Positions 60,902 to 64,000 of a DNA stretch of 64,000 bases are shown piece after piece. Location: contig NZ_JBIQOI010000006.1 in NCBI RefSeq assembly GCF_044197065.1, forward strand, positions 194,785 to 258,784, given 5' to 3'. The stretch comes from Kluyvera ascorbata_C. Lineage in GTDB: Bacteria; Pseudomonadota; Gammaproteobacteria; Enterobacterales; Enterobacteriaceae. Position numbers and translations under genes: made by a program. The notes below the pieces were generated by a model, which was not told the DNA's origin, ran no database searches, and worked only from the letters and a program-made list of their open reading frames with translations. The stretch's first letter is position 1. Each line of letters starts with the position of its first letter.

Positions 60902-61435
60902 TTATGATTCGTTGAGCGTCCAGCGCTGTAACGGCGTGTATTTTGTGCGTCCCCGGACAACGCGTGATTCGTACAGCACAAACTCAGTCACCGGAAAGGT
61001 CCAGAGAAAGCCGGGGGCGGGGATAGGCACCGCTTGTGCGGCGTTGCGCAGCAGCGTCAGGTGCGGATGAAACGGCTGCGGGCTTTGGTAGCAGCCGCTG
61101 CGGGCGGCCTGCGCGCGAAGCATACTGGCAAGTTGCAGCAGCCCGCGCGGCGGCTGACGCGTGCCGAGCCACACTACGCGGGAGCGCAGCCACTGTCCGG
61201 CATCATCCAGATTCAGCGTAAAACCCGGCTGGCGAATGCGTCCTGCCATGGCGGCCAGCGCGCGCTGTTTCTCTTCGCTCACTTCCCCCAGAAACGCCAG
61301 CGTGATGTGCAGATTAGCCGCGACGACGGGAATACCGGCATCGGCAGGAAAATTATCGGCACGCCACTGCACCAGCTGCTTCTGGATGGGCTTTGGGATC
61401 TCAACGGCGAAAAACAGCCTTTTTGACTCTGACAT
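60902..61435 (-). CDS. thpR: RNA 2',3'-cyclic phosphodiesterase (2H family)
   Basis: ThpR (LigT) is a 2H phosphoesterase that opens 2',3'-cyclic phosphates and can ligate tRNA halves with 2'-5' bonds in vitro. I chose ATG 61435 (MSESKRLFFAVEIP), giving 177 residues; the frame upstream is the divergent promoter region. The two HxT motifs are His43-Ile-Thr45 and His124-Leu-Thr126. It is upstream of sfsA and divergent from hrpB across 73 bases. Confidence 0.96.
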   Translation of the reverse strand: MSESKRLFFAVEIPKPIQKQLVQWRADNFPADAGIPVVAANLHITLAFLGEVSEEKQRALAAMAGRIRQPGFTLNLDDAGQWLRSRVVWLGTRQPPRGLLQLASMLRAQAARSGCYQSPQPFHPHLTLLRNAAQAVPIPAPGFLWTFPVTEFVLYESRVVRGRTKYTPLQRWTLNES

Positions 61436-61508
61436 GGTGGGGACTCGGTTATGAATTGAGGCGATGCTACAATGTCCGCCGTTTAATGTTAACCCTCTGG
61501 AGCCATTC

Positions 61509-63938
61509 GTGTCCCTGTTGCCGGTCGCAAGCATCCTTCCTGAACTCCTTCATGCCTTACAGCAATCGCCCCAGGTGCTGCTGAACGCGCCAACGGGTGC
61601 GGGTAAATCCACCTGGCTGCCGCTGCAAATTTTACGTGACGGTGGCATCAACGGGCGCATTTTACTGCTGGAGCCGCGCCGTCTGGCGGCGCGCAACGTC
61701 GCACAGCGCCTGGCTGAGCTGCTGGGTGAGAAGCCGGGAGAAACGGTCGGCTACCGTATGCGTGCGGAAACCTGCGTGGGGCCTGCTACCCAGTTAGAGG
61801 TCGTGACCGAAGGGATCCTGACGCGTATGATCCAGCACGATCCCGAGCTGTCGGGCATAGGGCTGGTGATCCTCGATGAATTTCACGAGCGCAGTCTACA
61901 GGCTGACCTCGCGCTGGCGCTGCTGCTGGATGTTCAACAGGGGCTTCGCGATGATCTCAAGCTGCTGATCATGTCGGCAACGCTCGATAACGATAAGCTG
62001 CAGCGTCTGCTCCCGGATGCGCCAACGGTTATCTCCGAAGGTCGCGCATTTCCGGTTGAGCGTCGCTATCAGTCGCTGCCTGCGCACCAGCGCTTTGATG
62101 AGGCGGTGGCCATCGCAACGGCAGAGCTGTTGCGCCATGAAAGCGGCTCGCTGCTGCTCTTTTTACCCGGCGTGGGTGAAATTCAGCGAGTGCAGAATCA
62201 TCTGGCGGAGCGCGTGGCCGACGACGTCCAGCTCTGTCCTTTATATGGCGCGCTGCCGCTCAGCGAACAGCGCCGGGCGATTCTTCCCGCGCCGCAGGGC
62301 AAACGGAAGGTGGTGCTGGCGACCAATATTGCCGAAACCAGTCTGACCATTGAAGGTATTCGCCTGGTGGTGGACAGCGCCCAGGAGCGCGTGGCGCGCT
62401 TTGATGTGCGTAGCGGGCTAACACGCCTGATAACCCAGCGCGTCAGTCAGGCCTCAATGACCCAGCGCGCCGGGCGCGCGGGGCGTCTGGAGCCCGGCGT
62501 GTGCGTGCATCTGCTGGCAAAAGATCAGGCCGAGCGCGCGGCGGCGCAGAGTGAAGCGGAAATTTTGCAAAGCGACCTCTCCTCGCTGCTGCTTGAGCTT
62601 TTGCAGTGGGGCTGTAACGATCCGTCGCAGTTGAGCTGGCTGGACACGCCTCCCGCGGTGAACCTGGCGGCGGCGCGTCGTTTGTTAACGCAGCTTGGGG
62701 CGCTGGCCGACGAGCGCTTAACGGCGAAAGGGCAGAAAATGGCGGCGCAGGGGAACGACCCACGCCTTGCGGCGATGCTGGTGGCGGCGGATAGCGACGA
62801 TGAAGTGGCGACGGCGGCGCGGCTGGCGGCCATTCTGGAAGAGCCGCCACGCGGCGGCAGCGGCGATCTTATGCAGGCTTTTACCCGTTCACAGGGGCCG
62901 TGGCAGCAGCGCAGTCAGCAGCTCTGTAAACGTCTGAATCGCCGTGCGGGGCAGCCGGACAGTGACGCGATTCCCGCGCTGCTGGCGCAGGGCTTCCCCG
63001 ACCGTATCGCCCGCCGACGTGGGCAGGAAGGGCGTTACCAGCTCGCCAACGGGATGGGGGCGATGTTAGACGCCGACGATGCGCTGAATCGCCACGAATG
63101 GCTGATTGCGCCGCTGCTGTTACAGGGTAATGCCTCGCCGGATGCGCGAATCCTGCAAGCCTGCGCGCTGGATATTGATGCGCTGGTCGCGCGCTGTCCG
63201 CAGTTGATTCAACAATCTGACACCATTGAGTGGGATGATACCCAGGGCACGCTGAAAGCGCTGCGCCGAAGCCAGATTGGCCAACTGACGCTGAGCGTGC
63301 GCCCGCTGGCGAAACCGTCGGAAGAGGAACTTCACCGGGCGATGCTCACCGGTATTCGCGAGAAAGGATTAAGCGTGCTCAACTGGACGAACGAAGCGGA
63401 ACAGCTACGCTTGCGTCTACAGTGCGCCGCGCGCTGGCTGCCGGAAGATGACTGGCCGGCGGTGGATGACGCCTCGCTGCTGGCGGCGCTGGAAAGCTGG
63501 CTGTTACCGCATATGAGCGGCGTTCACTCGTTGCGCGGATTGAAATCGCTGGATATTCACCAGGCGCTGCTCGAATGGTTGCCCTGGTCATTACGACAAC
63601 GTCTGGTGAGTTTGCTGCCAACTCATTACACTGTGCCAACAGGAAGTCGTATCGCTATTCGCTATGATGATGAAAATCCTCCGGCTTTGGCGGTGCGTAT
63701 GCAGGAGATGTTTGGTGAGGCCAGCACGCCGACGATTGCCGAAGGGCGGGTTGCGCTGGTGCTGGAACTGCTCTCACCGGCGCAGCGCCCGCTGCAAATT
63801 ACGCGTGATTTAAGCGCGTTCTGGCAGGGGGCGTACCGGGAAGTGCAAAAAGAGATGAAGGGGCGCTATCCAAAGCACGTCTGGCCGGACGATCCGGCAA
63901 ACACCGCGCCGACGCGGCGGACGAAAAAGTATTCGTAA
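61509..63938 (+). CDS. hrpB: DEAH-type ATP-dependent RNA helicase HrpB
   Basis: HrpB is a DExH/DEAH-family helicase; its role in E. coli is poorly defined. I chose GTG 61509 (MSLLPVASILPELLHAL), giving 809 residues as in E. coli; an ATG at 61464 adds 15 residues that overlap the divergent promoter. Walker A APTGAGKST is at 27-35, the Walker B variant DEFH at 123-126, SAT after it, and motif VI TQRAGRAGRLEPG near residue 320. The C-terminus is complete (TRRTKKYS). In E. coli mrcB follows; here the sequence enters a G run. Confidence 0.97.
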   Translation: MSLLPVASILPELLHALQQSPQVLLNAPTGAGKSTWLPLQILRDGGINGRILLLEPRRLAARNVAQRLAELLGEKPGETVGYRMRAETCVGPATQLEVVTEGILTRMIQHDPELSGIGLVILDEFHERSLQADLALALLLDVQQGLRDDLKLLIMSATLDNDKLQRLLPDAPTVISEGRAFPVERRYQSLPAHQRFDEAVAIATAELLRHESGSLLLFLPGVGEIQRVQNHLAERVADDVQLCPLYGALPLSEQRRAILPAPQGKRKVVLATNIAETSLTIEGIRLVVDSAQERVARFDVRSGLTRLITQRVSQASMTQRAGRAGRLEPGVCVHLLAKDQAERAAAQSEAEILQSDLSSLLLELLQWGCNDPSQLSWLDTPPAVNLAAARRLLTQLGALADERLTAKGQKMAAQGNDPRLAAMLVAADSDDEVATAARLAAILEEPPRGGSGDLMQAFTRSQGPWQQRSQQLCKRLNRRAGQPDSDAIPALLAQGFPDRIARRRGQEGRYQLANGMGAMLDADDALNRHEWLIAPLLLQGNASPDARILQACALDIDALVARCPQLIQQSDTIEWDDTQGTLKALRRSQIGQLTLSVRPLAKPSEEELHRAMLTGIREKGLSVLNWTNEAEQLRLRLQCAARWLPEDDWPAVDDASLLAALESWLLPHMSGVHSLRGLKSLDIHQALLEWLPWSLRQRLVSLLPTHYTVPTGSRIAIRYDDENPPALAVRMQEMFGEASTPTIAEGRVALVLELLSPAQRPLQITRDLSAFWQGAYREVQKEMKGRYPKHVWPDDPANTAPTRRTKKYS

Positions 63939-63949
63939 TGGCGCTGTTC

Positions 63950-64000
<51 letters not shown>

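Overview
The window is a conserved chromosomal segment of a member of the Enterobacteriaceae. Almost every gene is recognisable from Escherichia coli K-12, usually at the same or nearly the same protein length (MraY 360, MurD 438, FtsZ 383, SecA 901, AcnB 865, DksA 151) and in the same order, from murF (cut by the left edge) to hrpB (ends 63938). It is not E. coli itself. SecM, FtsW, PdhR, SfsA and ThpR differ at many positions, a GH43/symporter pair lies between ampE and aroP, and three stretches differ from the K-12 layout. An Enterobacter/Lelliottia/Leclercia/Klebsiella-like relative is plausible, but I cannot fix the genus from sequence alone.

Layout. 1-12703: dcw cluster (murF-mraY-murD-ftsW-murG-murC-ddlB-ftsQ-ftsA-ftsZ-lpxC), tightly packed, for peptidoglycan precursors, the divisome and lipid A. 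12965-16690: secM-secA and mutT. 16789-18356 (minus): coaE-zapD-yacG. 18582-25273: guaC, the hofC-hofB-ppdD pilin genes, nadC, and ampD-ampE. 25353-27712 (minus): an accessory sugar cassette, a GPH symporter and an intracellular GH43 glycosidase. 27964-36992: aroP divergent from the pdhR-aceE-aceF-lpdA pyruvate dehydrogenase operon, with a perfect PdhR operator. 37315-40151: a small unrecognised exported protein, then a DUF2950/DUF3300 (YacH) pair. 40617-46518: acnB, yacL, yacC, cueO with a CueR promoter, and a small exported protein of possible DcrB/PsbP-like type. 46588-54116: gcd/hpt around a CRP site, can, the yadGH ABC exporter, yadI, yadE. 54149-63938: panD, panC, panB, folK-pcnB, dksA-gluQ, thpR-sfsA and hrpB.

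Gene logic. The region joins cell-wall synthesis, division (FtsQAWZ, ZapD) and secretion (SecM senses SecA need) with central carbon entry to the TCA cycle (PDH, AcnB, glucose dehydrogenase), CoA supply (PanB/C/D, CoaE) and RNA/stringent control (PcnB, DksA, HrpB, GluQ).

I saw no rRNA, tRNA, CRISPR array, prophage or insertion sequence. Accessory signals are two families of intergenic REP-like repeats, several strong dyads, absence of speD/speE beside yacC and of the yad fimbrial genes between panB and folK, an AUU start for pcnB, and a 43-base G run at the right edge that may be an assembly artefact. I did not find a convincing new multi-gene system. The best candidates for uncharacterised biology are the 94-residue WADNSG protein, its DUF2950/DUF3300 neighbours and the exported protein after cueO.
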